In this document: positions 11,557-23,350 of the stretch, piece by piece
How the letters are laid out: each line of letters starts with the position of its first letter
Position numbering within the stretch: the first letter of the stretch is position 1
DNA from: Pyrenophora tritici-repentis
Taxonomy: Eukaryota > Ascomycota > Dothideomycetes > Pleosporales > Pleosporaceae
Assembly (NCBI RefSeq): GCF_003171515.1
Contig: NC_089396.1
Span: forward strand, 2,232,001-2,296,000
Reading direction: 5' to 3'
DNA length: 64,000 nucleotides
The notes under the pieces: model-generated
What the model was told of the DNA's origin: nothing
The model's database searches: none
The model's input: the letters and a program-made list of their open reading frames with translations, nothing else
Made by a program: the position numbers and the translations under genes

Positions 11557-14410
11557 GTCGCCCGTCCAGCGTCCCATCACACTCCGGCCCTCCACCTTCC
11601 TACAGCCCTTATCCGGTGCATCATGCATCAGCCTCCCGACCAGAAATTGTTGCTCCCAGCCTACACGCTCGTCCCCGGGATTCAACCGGTAGTCAAAATA
11701 ACGCACAGCAATTACCGAGCCTGCGTACACTCCTGGAGCCAGAATTGCTCGACAAAAAGTCGACAGAGCCGCCCTTGAGACCAGGGGCTACTCAGCTGCC
11801 TTACGGCCATTGCGGGCGCTACGAGTCGTCTAGTCCGACATTAAAGAGGCGGCATGAATATGATGGTTACGTCCAAGGCTATCCTGAGCACAATGCCATC
11901 GCTTCTCAAACACCGTACCACCACCGACAGGCCCTCTCCACAAACGCCACCCCGTCCACTACATCAAAACCAGGCTCCGGGTTTGGCGTCGGCCGAATAG
12001 AGCTCCAGCGGCGGCCAAGTTTCGCGCATCCATCTCAGCATGACACGACAGGTGATGGACATCGGCATCCTTCATCGACGTCCGAAACAGCGGGAACACT
12101 CACCTCTTATTCGAGTCAACCAGAACTAGGATTTGATCCAAGTAGACCTGTTCGGATGAGACGCTTGGATGGTCCTTCTCGCGCGCCAATACGATCGTCG
12201 CGGTGTGTTGGCCAACGCGACATACCAGGAGAGGGTCTTTGTTACGTCTATGAGGATGGCACCTACTGTCGAGCCATAATAGATGGGGAGGCGGTTAATC
12301 CTTCGTGGGGCATTACAAAGGCCGGCAAACCTCGTAAGCGTCTTGCGCAAGCTTGTTTGACTTGTCGAGAGAAGAAAATCAAGTGTGAGCCTGGGTTTCC
12401 CAAATGCCACCAATGCGCAAAGTCACAGAGGGTGTGCAGAGGGTAAGTCAACCTCGTTGTACTCCAATTGCGTTCTTTTTCTCATTCCAGATTAAGGAGT
12501 GCATGAACTTAAGACACTTGCCCCCTATAAGTGTATTTACAGAATGACAAATACTGACCAACCCCAGTGGAATCAACCAAAACAATGCGTCCGGAGAGAC
12601 GTCCCCATCAAACTCCGGTCAGCTATTTAAAACTTCTTCTTCGGAACTGCTTAGCCCAGCAGCAAGCTTGGATAAGAATAAAGCTCCAGGAGAGCTTCGT
12701 AATTCATCAAAGAAAGTCGATACCTGGAACGCTGGTACACCCTTTCGACATCAGAAATTCCGTCCCAATACGCTTACAAACGCAAGAGATATGTCGGTGC
12801 AATCATACGATTCCGATTGGAGTGGATCCGCCAACGATCAGGATGATCCAGGGCGGGGCTCATACTCTGACCAGCTTGCCCTCCAGTGGGAGCAGGATCC
12901 CTTCGAAACCGATTCCAGGCTTACCATACAACTACTGAATCTCTATTTTCTTAATGCGGGCCGCGCAACATACGGCATGTTTCCTCGCAGACCTTTCCTG
13001 GCGTGGGTGGAGACCAACCGCGACAAGCACCAAGACCATCTGATGATCCTCTACTCCGTCCTTGCAATGGGCTCATTGTTCTCGAATGATCCAGATAAAA
13101 GAGCACTGGGAAAACGATTCGCTTCTGTTGCCTCATATGCTGCAGAGAAGCGCTTTGGCAAATTCAGTCTGCAGTTGTGCCAGACTCGATTGATGCTTGC
13201 GTTGTACTACTTCGCCCGCGGTAAATCGCAAGAAGCATGGGACTATTGTGGGTCTGCCCTACGAGCACTCAGCGCCCTGAAACTCAATACGGAAGAGGGT
13301 GTCAGAGAGTTGGTTAACAGCAATGCCGACCTGGACTATGGGTTCGACCGTTGGACCTACGAGGAATGCTGTCGTCGTACTTTCTGGTCTGGACTACTAA
13401 TGGATGTAAGTTACGACATTACCAGGGCCCCAGCATCCATTGACTGTGTTCAAAAACAGCGATACAACGGCTTCTTTGGAGGAACCCTCTTTGTGATTAA
13501 CTTGGAAGATGCATTTGTCCGTCTCCCGTGTCCGGACAACATGTATGAGGCCTCGACACCCTGCGATGCACCCTTCTTTGATGATGAACTTCTGAGCGGA
13601 AGGCCCGTTCACAGTCCTCCTTTGGGCCACATGGCATATCTATGTTTGATATCAGCATTGTGGGGAGAGGTATTGACCTGTACTGGCCGAGCTGTACGTC
13701 GGCCTGATGTTGGATACGAGCGACACTACGATGCATTCTACGCGAGGATCTACGAGAAACTGGAAGCATGGCACTCTATACTACCGGACAACCTTCGCTA
13801 CAGCCCACAAAATCTCGATAACAGTATCCTCGAAGGCTACGCCGGTACCTTTTTGTCATTACACGCTCTGTACCACGCCGCGATAATTCGGCTTAACCGG
13901 CATGTCAGAGCACATGCATTGCCGACGGACAAAATACGCCGAAACCTGGAGCAATCTTTACGAATGGCGTCCAGCTTCATGTCGATCATGCTCTCTTTAG
14001 CTACAGTCAACCGCCAACAACGCCTCCCAGCTACCGTCGCGTCAGAGTTCATGTTCTCAACACCATTTCCCGGCTATGCGCTCATGCTCTCGATCGATGT
14101 CCTCACCTCTGCCGGCACCGTCTCAACATTACCGAGCCTGATAGAGACTCTGAGCACTACTCTTACGTGTATCGACGAATTGGCAAGTTTCTGGGCTTCG
14201 GCCAAGTCGCAACAGAAGGCGGTGTCGAATCGCATTAGGCAGCTCACGGATATCGCCGCGCAAGACAGGCAGGGCACCAGAAATGGAACTTATGGCAATT
14301 TCTGGAGAATCAGCAACAGTCTCGAAACGGCGTTTGGAAACGACGATGCGCTGTATAAGGCCGAGGACCAATTATTGTTCGGCGTTGTTGGTCAGCTTAC
14401 GGGACAGTAG
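11541..14410 (+). CDS. Zn(II)2Cys6 fungal transcription factor
   Basis: Three exons, 11541-12442, 12568-13405 and 13460-14410, encode about 896 residues. The Zn2Cys6 binuclear cluster is at residues 270-302 (spacing C-X2-C-X6-C-X6-C-X2-C-X6-C), preceded by a basic GKPRKRLAQ stretch. It sits mid-protein after a long Ser/Pro-rich region. The intron at 12443 (GTAAGT) splits the cluster's last glycine codon. The second half holds a fungal-specific transcription-factor middle-homology region (YFLNAGRATYGMFP, CCRRTFWSGLLMD, GGTLFV). A 54-nt intron (13406-13459; GTAAGT...ACAG) has no in-frame stop, so an unspliced reading adds 18 residues between LLMD and RYNGFFGG. The conserved block is continuous only when it is removed. 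It acts in the nucleus. It resembles RosA/Fow2/EDS1-like developmental or virulence regulators in the basic flank, but I cannot fix the subfamily. Start choice (11541 or 11553) is uncertain. Confidence 0.85.
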
Positions 14411-16657
14411 TCGTCTCCCCGTATGCAGCGGCCCTGCAACCAATCACCGTTACCAATACCTCCATCGTCGGCATATGGTCGCAACGGATAAAAACGCACT
14501 TGGTGGGCATGTCTCGGCTCCAAAGTCCCGTCGTTGTATTCCAGGCGCATGAAGTCGCCCAGCTCCAGCCTTTGGCTTACGGCCGGTGAGCCATGGCTTG
14601 GAACAGAAAAGCAAAGCATCAAAAATTCTCCTGACAGGTCACTGCAGGCTTCTATTGGTATCATGTCGGAGCTGCATGGACATCAAACCACCGTACATTA
14701 TTACCAGTAACGCGGCTACTCGGGTCGGCATGAGTGACAAGGCCACCATATATTCAACACTGGCTACAATTTGTAATATCACATTTTTGTACTTGTACAG
14801 TTTCCTACAGCTGTAGTCAAAAGGGCTAGAATGGCTTCTAAGCATGGGCGTTCGAAAGGGAGGAACTTCGGTCATATTATGGGTCACACAATGTCTTGTC
14901 TTCACCTTCACGCATTGTCTTTCGAATTTCTCGGTACTATATTATGGAGCGGCACTTTACGACATTGATACACTAAAAAGCTAGGCGCAGTCTCTTTGAT
15001 GAGCCAAAGGACAAGCTGCCACATTAGCGCATGCAGCCAATGACAACATGAGCTTGGGAGCAATCCAACATCTTGCAAACCTTCCGCGTCGGAAACGAGT
15101 CTGCGACGGCGAACTTCATATTGCTGACGGTGAAACACAAGTTTTGGGTGAGATGAACGAGATTTCGTTAGTACATCCTAGCACAACACTTCCATCTGCT
15201 TCTACTTCCCGTTGTGCGGGATGTGTGATTACCCGTACCTTGCACTTCGGGTACTACATCCACCCTGAGACGGCCGGAACACAGGGTTGAACCATGCGGG
15301 CTGCGGGAATCCCCAAGCCATATCGTCCCAAAGACCCGTGTGTTGTGTAACTACAGCTGAGCATCAGACGCATCGACCTCGACCTCTCAAGATCCAGCCT
15401 TCCACACAGACACATACACCCCAGCTCATCTATCACACCCCTCCACGAAAAGCCCCGGCAGATCACATACGCCTCTGCGCCCTGGGAGTTTCCGGGCTTC
15501 ACACCGATAACAAGGGGAGTTAGCCCGCTAAATTAGCTTGCTGGAGTAAGGAGAGCATAGTCATGACGACATGGACCACACTGATAACTACCGATCAACT
15601 CTACCTATGCCTGCATCAGCACGTGCCAGAAGCTAAAAATTGTGCCGCAATGCATGCCGGGCGATCACTTTTGGTCCAAGCCACAGTACACGCTTATGGC
15701 TTACAGGAGAGGATACCGATGACCTGCGTCGTTTGATTAGAAGCTGGCCAATTCGTATTCCGGGTCTACCAGGTTATTCAAAACCGAAGGAACGTTTGCC
15801 GGCGCGCAATCCGACTGAATGCGGTACAATTCGCGCCGAGTGGGAAAATAAGTCGGGTCAGAAAGGATATACTAGGCAAATCAAACCACGGCAAGTAATG
15901 CTTCGAATCGAGGACAAAAGCTCTCAGGTGTAAAAAAAGAACACAGCAAAGGTAAGCCTCAATATTTTGTCCGCAGTCACGCCGCTCAATCACACACCGT
16001 ACATGACATGCAGCACACACACCCACCCCGCAAAAAAGAAAGAAAAAGCAAACACTCAACGCACACACCCCACCCCATCCATCAAGAATACGTGCCCTCT
16101 TCGGCGAAAAAGTACCGAAGCTTCACCGAAGAGCTGCCCACACGTAAGCTGAGACGATGGCGTACCAAACTACTTACCGAGAGATTGACTTTTGCTTATG
16201 TACCGTGCGTGATGAGGGGTGAGGGACCGACAGAACAGACCAGGACAGCACACGACTGAGTGAGAACAAGTCATCAGATGAGGAAAGGCGAACAGGCCAC
16301 CTCAGCACACACACACCCAAGTGTGGCATGTGTGTTGTCTGAGCCAACACATTGGGTTCGGCAACCTTACCTCCACCACCCATCCTGATCTCACCAAACC
16401 CAGCGCAGCGACACTCTGTGTCTTGGTAACAACCTTATTTTCTCGTCCCGCCGCGGCCACTCCAAGACGCCAATGTGCCCAAAAACGCCAGCGCTTACAG
16501 TACCCAGGTTTATTGTTACTGTAGCTAAGTAACGTTACCCTTGGCCGGCACTACGACAAGACACTCGATCCAGTTGCCAACGCCGCCGTCACGCACGCAC
16601 GCTACGGATGATTATGGTTTTTCTTTACATGGATAGAGCCGGTATCCGGTATACGGT

Positions 16658-16676
16658 GGGGGGGGGGGGGGGGGGG
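16658..16676. repeat. Poly-G homopolymer, 19 bases
   Basis: Uninterrupted run of 19 G on the plus strand, followed about 45 bases later by a second run of seven G. Length may be imprecise because homopolymers are error-prone in sequencing. Confidence 0.9.
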
Positions 16677-16975
16677 AAAGTGCATTTGCCTCAATGGGAT
16701 TACTTGCCGCTCACTCAAAAGGGGGGGCAAAGAGCGGACCCGTTTTGACGCAGGTTGCCTGTTACGTATGTTTTGCTTGCCCTTTTGCTTTAGCGTACCG
16801 GAGTTTTGTCCCCTTGGTGTTTAACGAACCTCCCCTCTCTCCCCTCTCGTCTCCGGCTATACGCGTAGACTACCGGTGATTTAGGGTTTGTGCTACGTAC
16901 GAGTTCCGTGTGTTGGCGGAGGGTTAGTTTTGGGGCTACGTACACGTGCGTCTTGTGTGCATGCATATATGCGTT

Positions 16976-17004
16976 GTGTAGTGTAGTGTAGTGTAGTGTA
17001 GTGT
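16976..17004. repeat. GTGTA pentanucleotide microsatellite
   Basis: Five perfect GTGTA units plus a partial sixth in the gene-free region. The unit is not a known fungal telomere repeat. Confidence 0.85.
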
Positions 17005-18448
17005 GTGCTGTCGGTCGGTCGTGGTAGTAGTTTTCTCGATACGAGGTAATAGGCTGAAGCTTTTCCGCGCGTCTGGATCGAGAGGGCTAGCAAAAAGCAA
17101 AGTAAGGTTTTATATTTGAGGTAAGACGAGTGACGGACGCTGCTGTAACGGAAATAAAGGGTATCGCGGAACGTAGGGGTTCATGTCATGGATAGCGAGC
17201 GGCGGAGAAGCCTCACAAACTCAATCGACACAGCAATTGCGCCATGTCGCCGTGGGGAGTGGGTTTCTGACGATGATGTGTATACCACCGATAACTACAC
17301 CGCTACTATACTAAATCCATCGTCAATCACAATAGTAAAACTATACTATACCTACTCAGCATGTCACACCCCCTTACCTATACATCGCCTCATATCACAT
17401 AACAATGACATACCGGACCGCGCCGCCGTTTGGACCCAGATATCAGTCCAAACATCACATATCCACATCCACTTTGCTAGTCGTGTTTCTTGATCGACCT
17501 ACCCATTCTTAATTCTATAAGTAAGTGCTATGGGCATAATTCCCCCCGAGGTATTGGCAGGGTATGGAGATATAATGTGCGGTATATGTAGGTATGTGTT
17601 AGTATCTGTATGTATGTATGAGGACCCTTACTAGTAGGAGGGGAAGATGTAAGAGGCAAGCTGCGGGGATAAAAATAGAGTGCATTGTAGTGTCACTGGT
17701 GCTGGTGGTTTGTTGCTGGGGCTGTCGCTGTAACTACTACAAATATACGTTGGTGAAACGGAACGCTGCCATTACCACATTTGACAGAGGGGGGGATTAT
17801 CTCGTTGCTGCGGGTTCTTTTGCGGGATTGGGTTGGGTTGATAAGTATAGTATCTACGGTTTTCAGTGCTCTACCACGAAACCTGCTTCGTAGTAACCTT
17901 TGAGCCTCAAAACCCCATCAAATACAAACAACAATACAAACCTCTTCCACCACCCGTTGGATTGCCCAAGTCAGCAGTGTGCACGATGAACCCGGCTAAT
18001 CGGCTATCATCGGAAAGCGCGGACACCGGCTGCGGCTGCGGCCGTAGTACGGCAGGTTATGTGCGTTGAAGTGGGGAAGTGGGTAAGGCAGGTCCTGGTG
18101 GGTATGTATATATTGGTGTGTTAAGATGCGGAAGTCAGTTTTGTGTGTTTCAGTTTTGTTACATGTGTTCGGGATACCGGTGTTGGTTCTGCTTGGGAGG
18201 GTGTGAAAGATGGGGATGGGCGGAGATTAAGTTGATGGAGGAAGTAAGACGGGTGGTAGATGCAGTTGATTCGAAGGGGTGAGGAAGTATGGTGTGCAAG
18301 GTTAGAGGCGCTGGTTAATAGACGAGGACGTCCATGTAGAAAGAGAAAGGGGTAATCGAACAACTATCATAAATTCTTTCACATGACGTTCAGCTTGATG
18401 TTGACAGAGAGACGAGGAGGTTTCATCAGTTACGAGTGACCGCTACAA

Positions 18449-21397
18449 CTACAAGTTATTATCCGCCTTGAACTTATCCCATGCCTCATTCAGCGTCGCA
18501 AAGACAGCTGCACTAATCATCTTCTGCTCCGTCGTTGCTGCCTGGGATATCTGTAACACACATCGTTAGCCATATCCATCGACTTGATGATATTACAACC
18601 GACAACAAGAACCGAAGAAAAAAAAGAACAAACGTACCTTATCAGGATGCACCTTGGCAATAGCCTTCATGTAGATAATCTTGACCTTGTTCGGCATGAC
18701 CAAATCTCCCATGTTGACCTTCTTCCACCCGGCGTCCTCCCAGAGTACCTTGTCCAAGCTACCGAGCAAGGCACGCAGGTTATCAGCCTTTGTACCCTTC
18801 CACGCAATGAGCTTGGCGTCAACCTGGTCAGTGAGAGCAAACTTCTCATCGTCTGCTCGTTCGGCAGCGGCGTTGGCAGCCTTCATTCGTTTGACTGCCT
18901 CGGAGTCGTTTGCAAGGCTGCTTCCACCACCTAGATCAGACAGGGCCGAGACCTTGGGAGGAGCGGGCTTGCGGACTGGTGGTGGACGTTTTGGTGCTGC
19001 GGCGGAGGAGTTGCTGCCACCGCTTGCGGCTTTCTCACAGCGGTTGCGGCCTGAGATAGAGATCGCGCCACCGACACCATTTTGTACTGCTTCTTTCCAT
19101 ACGGCGTGTGCTTCTGCCCACTTCTCCATGTTTTCGAGGGCTTCGGCTTTGCGCATGAGGGCTTTGCCGTAGAATTCCTTCATGTCCTTTTCGCCTTCAA
19201 CGCCGCCCGTGGCAATCTTCTCACCCTCTCCGCGTGACACGCCAATGATGGCTAATGCTGCATCTGCATCGGCGATAGCGGCTTTCGGGTCACCAACTTT
19301 GATGTTTGTGACTGCGCGGTTGCAGAGCACGATAATGGTCACGGGATGTGACTGTGGAAGAGGACTGAGAGCAGAAGAGTAGGCAGCATGGGCAGCCGAG
19401 TAGTCTCCACGCTTGAACGCTTCTGATCCTCTTTGCCGGTCAGCTGAAGATGAACTGAGAGCGGAGGATGATACCGGAGGAACCCGTCGTGGTGGTGCTT
19501 TGGGTCTTGGTGGACTTGGTGTACGAGCTGGAGTTCGAGCTTTCGGGGCTGAGGTAGCTTGAAGAAAGGGGTTGTTAGACTGGGTAGATTGCTTTGGTGG
19601 AGTCGGTTCTGGAGCAAAAAGATCCACCTGTGGTTGCGGCTGCGGTGTAGTCTTCTTACGGCGTGCTGGGCTCACATATGCTTGAGGGGTTTGTTCTTCT
19701 ACTTCCTGGCGTGTCAGTCGCGTGGCTGGTCGCTTGTCCAAACTCTGGGGTTGTTGTCGTTGTGATGGCGATTGCGATGACATGCGGTCTGGGCGGCCGT
19801 TTCGTCCGACTTCTTCCTCTCTCCGTTGTCGCACGGGTAGCGGTTCAGCCTGTTGGCGCATGTCGCTCGTTCGAGATGGTTTGGTAGGACGAGCTCCAGC
19901 TTCCAGCATCATAGCTTCATCCGTAGCTGACTGCTCAGCCCTTTGCTGTCTACTTGAACGAGGGGCGGCTTCTGCAGCTTGAGCATCTCGCATCCACTTG
20001 GGCATGTTGGAGTCACCCTCGTGCTGGAAGTCGGCCATTGCCTTTTGTACTTGCTTGCGACCGGTCTTCCATAGCGAGTTTGCAGATTTGAAGAGGTTGT
20101 TACCAATCTCAGAAGCCATCTGTGTTACATCCTTCTCTTGTGATTGGCCTTCGTTCCTACGTTGGCCAGACCGGCTTCGCGCATCGTCGTCTTTCATCCA
20201 CGCTGGTCTCGCGGCACGAGATTCTCTTGAAGATTCTCGCGCATTAGTTCTGCTGCTTCCCCGTCGAGGGCGGTCGTCGAATTCTTCGGGATCATCAAGT
20301 GTCCTGTCCTGACTCCGCGACTGTGTCTTCTGTTTGGCTTCGGCGTGTGCTTGGTTCAACAGCCACCCCACTGCGGCCTGAACATCTAGTCCTGAGTCCG
20401 TTGTAGCGAGCGCAATCGCAGACTTTTCAGCTGGGAAGCCCATATCTACCAGTTCAGCAACAGCCTTGTCATGGGCGTTTTGGGGGCCTGGCTCCGGTCG
20501 TCGTCGAGACTCTGGCTCCTCCTCAGCCACTGGTGTAGGCTCCTCCCTCTGCTGAAACTCAGACACAGGCTTCCCTAGTAACCCTAGTATATCATCATCG
20601 GCCTCGTTGGTCGGAGGTGGTGGTGCGGGCGCAGTAGCCTTTTGTGACATTTGCTTGAGACCAAACATGTCATCATCATCGTCCAGAAGCGCATTGTTGT
20701 TGGAAGAGGGTTGTGGTAGCGGGGTATTGCCGCGGGAGACATTCGCGCTATATGCCGGCGTGCTTCGGCCGCTCGTTTGCGACGGTTTTGGGAAGTAACT
20801 CGAGCTGTCTACAGGCGCTGCTGAGTTGAAGGCTGCGAGGAGATCAGCCTCATTGGGTGAGTTGACTTCGGGACGCCGTGAGCTAGTGTCGAGACCTGCG
20901 AATGGCTTGTTGATGGTTTTGGAGAGGCCCAGGTTCGTAAATGGGTTGTTCGATGGACGCGGCGCAACAATTGCTGGCTCAGGTGCGATAGCGGTACCCC
21001 CGCCGCCTAATGTATCCCAATGCTTAGAATCGGCACCTCCGAAGGTGGTATCCCATTGCTTCCTTCTCTCCGCCTCTTCCCTTGCCTTCTCCTCCTGTAT
21101 CTGCTTTTGTCGTTCCTGAAGTGAGAGATTGTTTGCTGACGCTTTGGGCTTGTTGGAGGACACGAGGGCAGCGAAGCTGTCATTTGCGGGCGTCGCTGGT
21201 TTCGAGAGCGGCTTGAAAGGCTGAGTACTACTGGAGCTCGTCCCCGCGCCTGATTGCTGGATAGATAGCGTAGAGAGCGGCGTGGAGCGTCCAGAGAGCT
21301 GAGGCGTGGGGCTCTGGCGGAATGGTGGTAAGGCCGCGGGGGTGTTGGCTGTCTTTTTGGCGGGCTGCGACCAGTCGAGGCCAGCTAGGTCATCCAT
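18449..21397 (-). CDS. swa2: Auxilin-like J-domain protein (Swa2-type, clathrin uncoating)
   Basis: Two exons on the minus strand, 21397-18638 and 18550-18449, encode 953 residues. The 87-nt intron follows HPDK, and joining adds a 33-residue end (ISQAATTEQK ... EAWDKFKADNNL) that completes the J domain. The N-terminal 300 residues are Ser/Pro-rich with short hydrophobic-acidic motifs of the kind that bind clathrin or adaptors (MDDLAGLDW). A UBA domain lies near 303-350 (LVDMGFPAEKSAIAL). TPR-like helices lie near 654-790. The J domain with HPD near 915 is at the C-terminus. UBA-TPR-J is the order in yeast Swa2/Aux1, which recruits Hsp70 to strip clathrin coats from vesicles. The domain order is diagnostic. 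The N-terminal clathrin motifs are inferred. Confidence 0.9.
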
Positions 21398-22650
21398 TGT
21401 GATCCAGATAGTGTGTCAGGGGTTGCGAGGAGGATGCAGCTACTGTCATATCATTGCGCGTTGGGTACATCAAACGTCCACTCGGTCGTATTGACCGCTT
21501 TGCCAGATGTCAGTCGCGCTTGCCGGCATCGCGCCACAGGTATAAGCCACAGATACAAGCCACAACCGCTGCACCGCCTCACCACGTGACATATGCAGGG
21601 AGCTAGCGCCCGTCGTCGTCGTAGTACCCATGCCACCAGTATGCGCCATTCGTATATGCCGTCACATATACACGGGTAAAGTGGTAGTGTCCGACTAGCA
21701 CAATTCCATCTGATGTCGTGAAATAACATATACGGTGGCTCTTGCACAAAAACAAATGTCGATAACTGCTCTGCCGACATGCAGTATAAGTCGCAGATAG
21801 AGTGACGGAGCTCCGTACAAGCTTGCAGCTCCCCGCACATACGGACAAGGCCGCGCACTTGCAGCCACTCGTCGTGTGTCCCTGGAGCGGATGCTTGCTT
21901 CGGTACCCTGCAGCTGCATGAGAGCGAGCGGTGGCTCCGAGCTTACGACCGTGTCGTATGCAGTGCTTGGTAAACACGCGGGGGTTTGCCTCCAACGAGG
22001 TGTTGAGCGCCGGGCACATTTATAGCCCTGCCAGGTCCAAGAATTGATTCGCACCGCGACCGCGGAGATGGAGACTGCACAGTCACAGCACACGTCCTTG
22101 CACGAGCGGACTGTCCCGACTGTGCGACCCCTGAGCCAGCATTGCAAGCCTTGGTTTGCCAGCCGTCTCTTCGAATCGACACAATTCGGCTCGGTGGGCT
22201 CACAATCTGACTCGGGCCGAAGGGACGTAATTAACATTACTCGTGGACGGCACGGCACCCGAAGCCGCGAGCCCTATGTCATGGACGGCTCTCGTCCGGA
22301 GAAGCGTGGTTGCTCTGCCGCCGCCGCCAAGGTTAGACCTCTGTGTAATAGCAGATGGTGCTAAACTCTGCTAACGGGACGGTTTGATTAGGCAGCTGGC
22401 AGCTGCACAGCAGCCAGCTCGTGCCTGGACGGGAGAGGACAGACCACAGTGGGTGCTCAGATAACATGGTGGATTTGCCGAGCCGTAAAACCCGCGGCCA
22501 CGGTATCAGACTCGTGCATCCCGCGACCCCGATGTAAGCGATGGGCTGATGACTCGAGCTTTGTGGATTCGTCTAGGCACTCTTAGCGGTCTTGCTGCGA
22601 GTTTGCACCCAGTGCACACAACTACGAGCCGTCGCTAGCCTAGGAAGTGA

Positions 22651-22716
22651 GAAATGGAAATGGAAATGGAAATGGAAATGGAAATGGAAATGGAATTGGA
22701 ATTGGAATTGGAATTG
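22651..22716. repeat. Compound hexanucleotide microsatellite (GAAATG)7(GAATTG)4
   Basis: Seven perfect GAAATG units run straight into four perfect GAATTG units, which differ by one base. The whole array is 66 bp and sits about 640 bp upstream of the URC4 start. Confidence 0.95.
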
Positions 22717-23088
22717 GCCAGTATGGTGAGTGATTGTCCAACCATGTCGTAGTTCTGTCATTTCAGGAGACGTAAGTAACTAGGCAAAGAGGCTTGCAGC
22801 ACGACGTCGCCGCTGGTGCGCGCTTGGAGAAGCGCATGTCACTGTGCACTTGGATATGTCGGTACAGGCTTTACTTTATTGCTGCCCCACTAGCACTGTC
22901 CATGTCGTGCCGTCCATTGACGCGGAAGAGCCAGGGGTCGTCTCCGTCTCCAGTCCTATGCTGCGAAAGATACATTACTATATGCAACCAGCAACGACGC
23001 GTTCGCCCCCTCTGTCGCGACAGCTCCAACCTCGCGGACCGCTCCTTTCCTCAACACCTCCCGTCCGCTCAACCACAGGTTGCTTGCA

Positions 23089-23100
23089 GCTCACGTGAGC
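23089..23100. promoter_or_regulatory. Perfect 12-bp palindrome with CACGTG core upstream of URC4
   Basis: The sequence reads GCTCACGTGAGC on both strands, about 250 bp before the URC4 start codon. CACGTG is the E-box bound by fungal bHLH factors. Binding here is an inference from sequence only. Confidence 0.45.
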
Positions 23101-23350
23101 GTCTCTTCTGCATTCCGCACACAGGGCCCGCCACCAGCAGCGTAAGTTGCTCGCAGCGAGTTTGTCCAGGGATCTCCCGGTACCGTTTCTGCACAGGCGC
23201 TCACACTCGCCGCAACGAACCATCCGCCTCTGCAGGACTGAAGCAGCCTGCCCGAGCGGACGTGCCTTCCTAATTCCCTTCTCCAGCGAACCTCGCCCGA
23301 AACGCGCCTTCTGCCAGTATCTAGAGTCGTCCGTCGCCGCTGCCACCAGT

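Larger units (their letters stand above)
14411..18448. other. 4 kb convergent gene-free region with simple repeats
   Basis: This lies between the 3' ends of the Zn2Cys6 gene and the auxilin-like gene. It holds a 19-base poly-G run, a GTGTA pentamer array and alternating C/A-rich and G/T-rich stretches. A 90-codon minus-strand frame (14392-14664) with fair codon use is discussed under findings. No gene is supported. Confidence 0.6.
21398..23350. other. Divergent intergenic region between auxilin-like gene and URC4
   Basis: About 1.95 kb of shared upstream sequence. It carries a compound hexanucleotide microsatellite (22651-22716), a perfect 12-bp palindrome centred on CACGTG (23089-23100) and another CACGTG at 21583-21588. 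Long frames on the minus strand (e.g. 21695-22258) look random. Confidence 0.6.

Noticed and set aside
12490..12568. Alternative acceptor at 12490 for intron 1 of the Zn2Cys6 gene
   Set aside because: Joining there reaches a stop codon after four codons. The acceptor at 12567 keeps the frame into the rest of the protein.
21695..22258. 187-codon minus-strand frame, the longest unassigned one between the auxilin-like gene and URC4
   Set aside because: Cys/Arg-rich, random-looking translation in overlapping frames (three frames are open together). It lies in a divergent promoter region, with no domain and no splice support.
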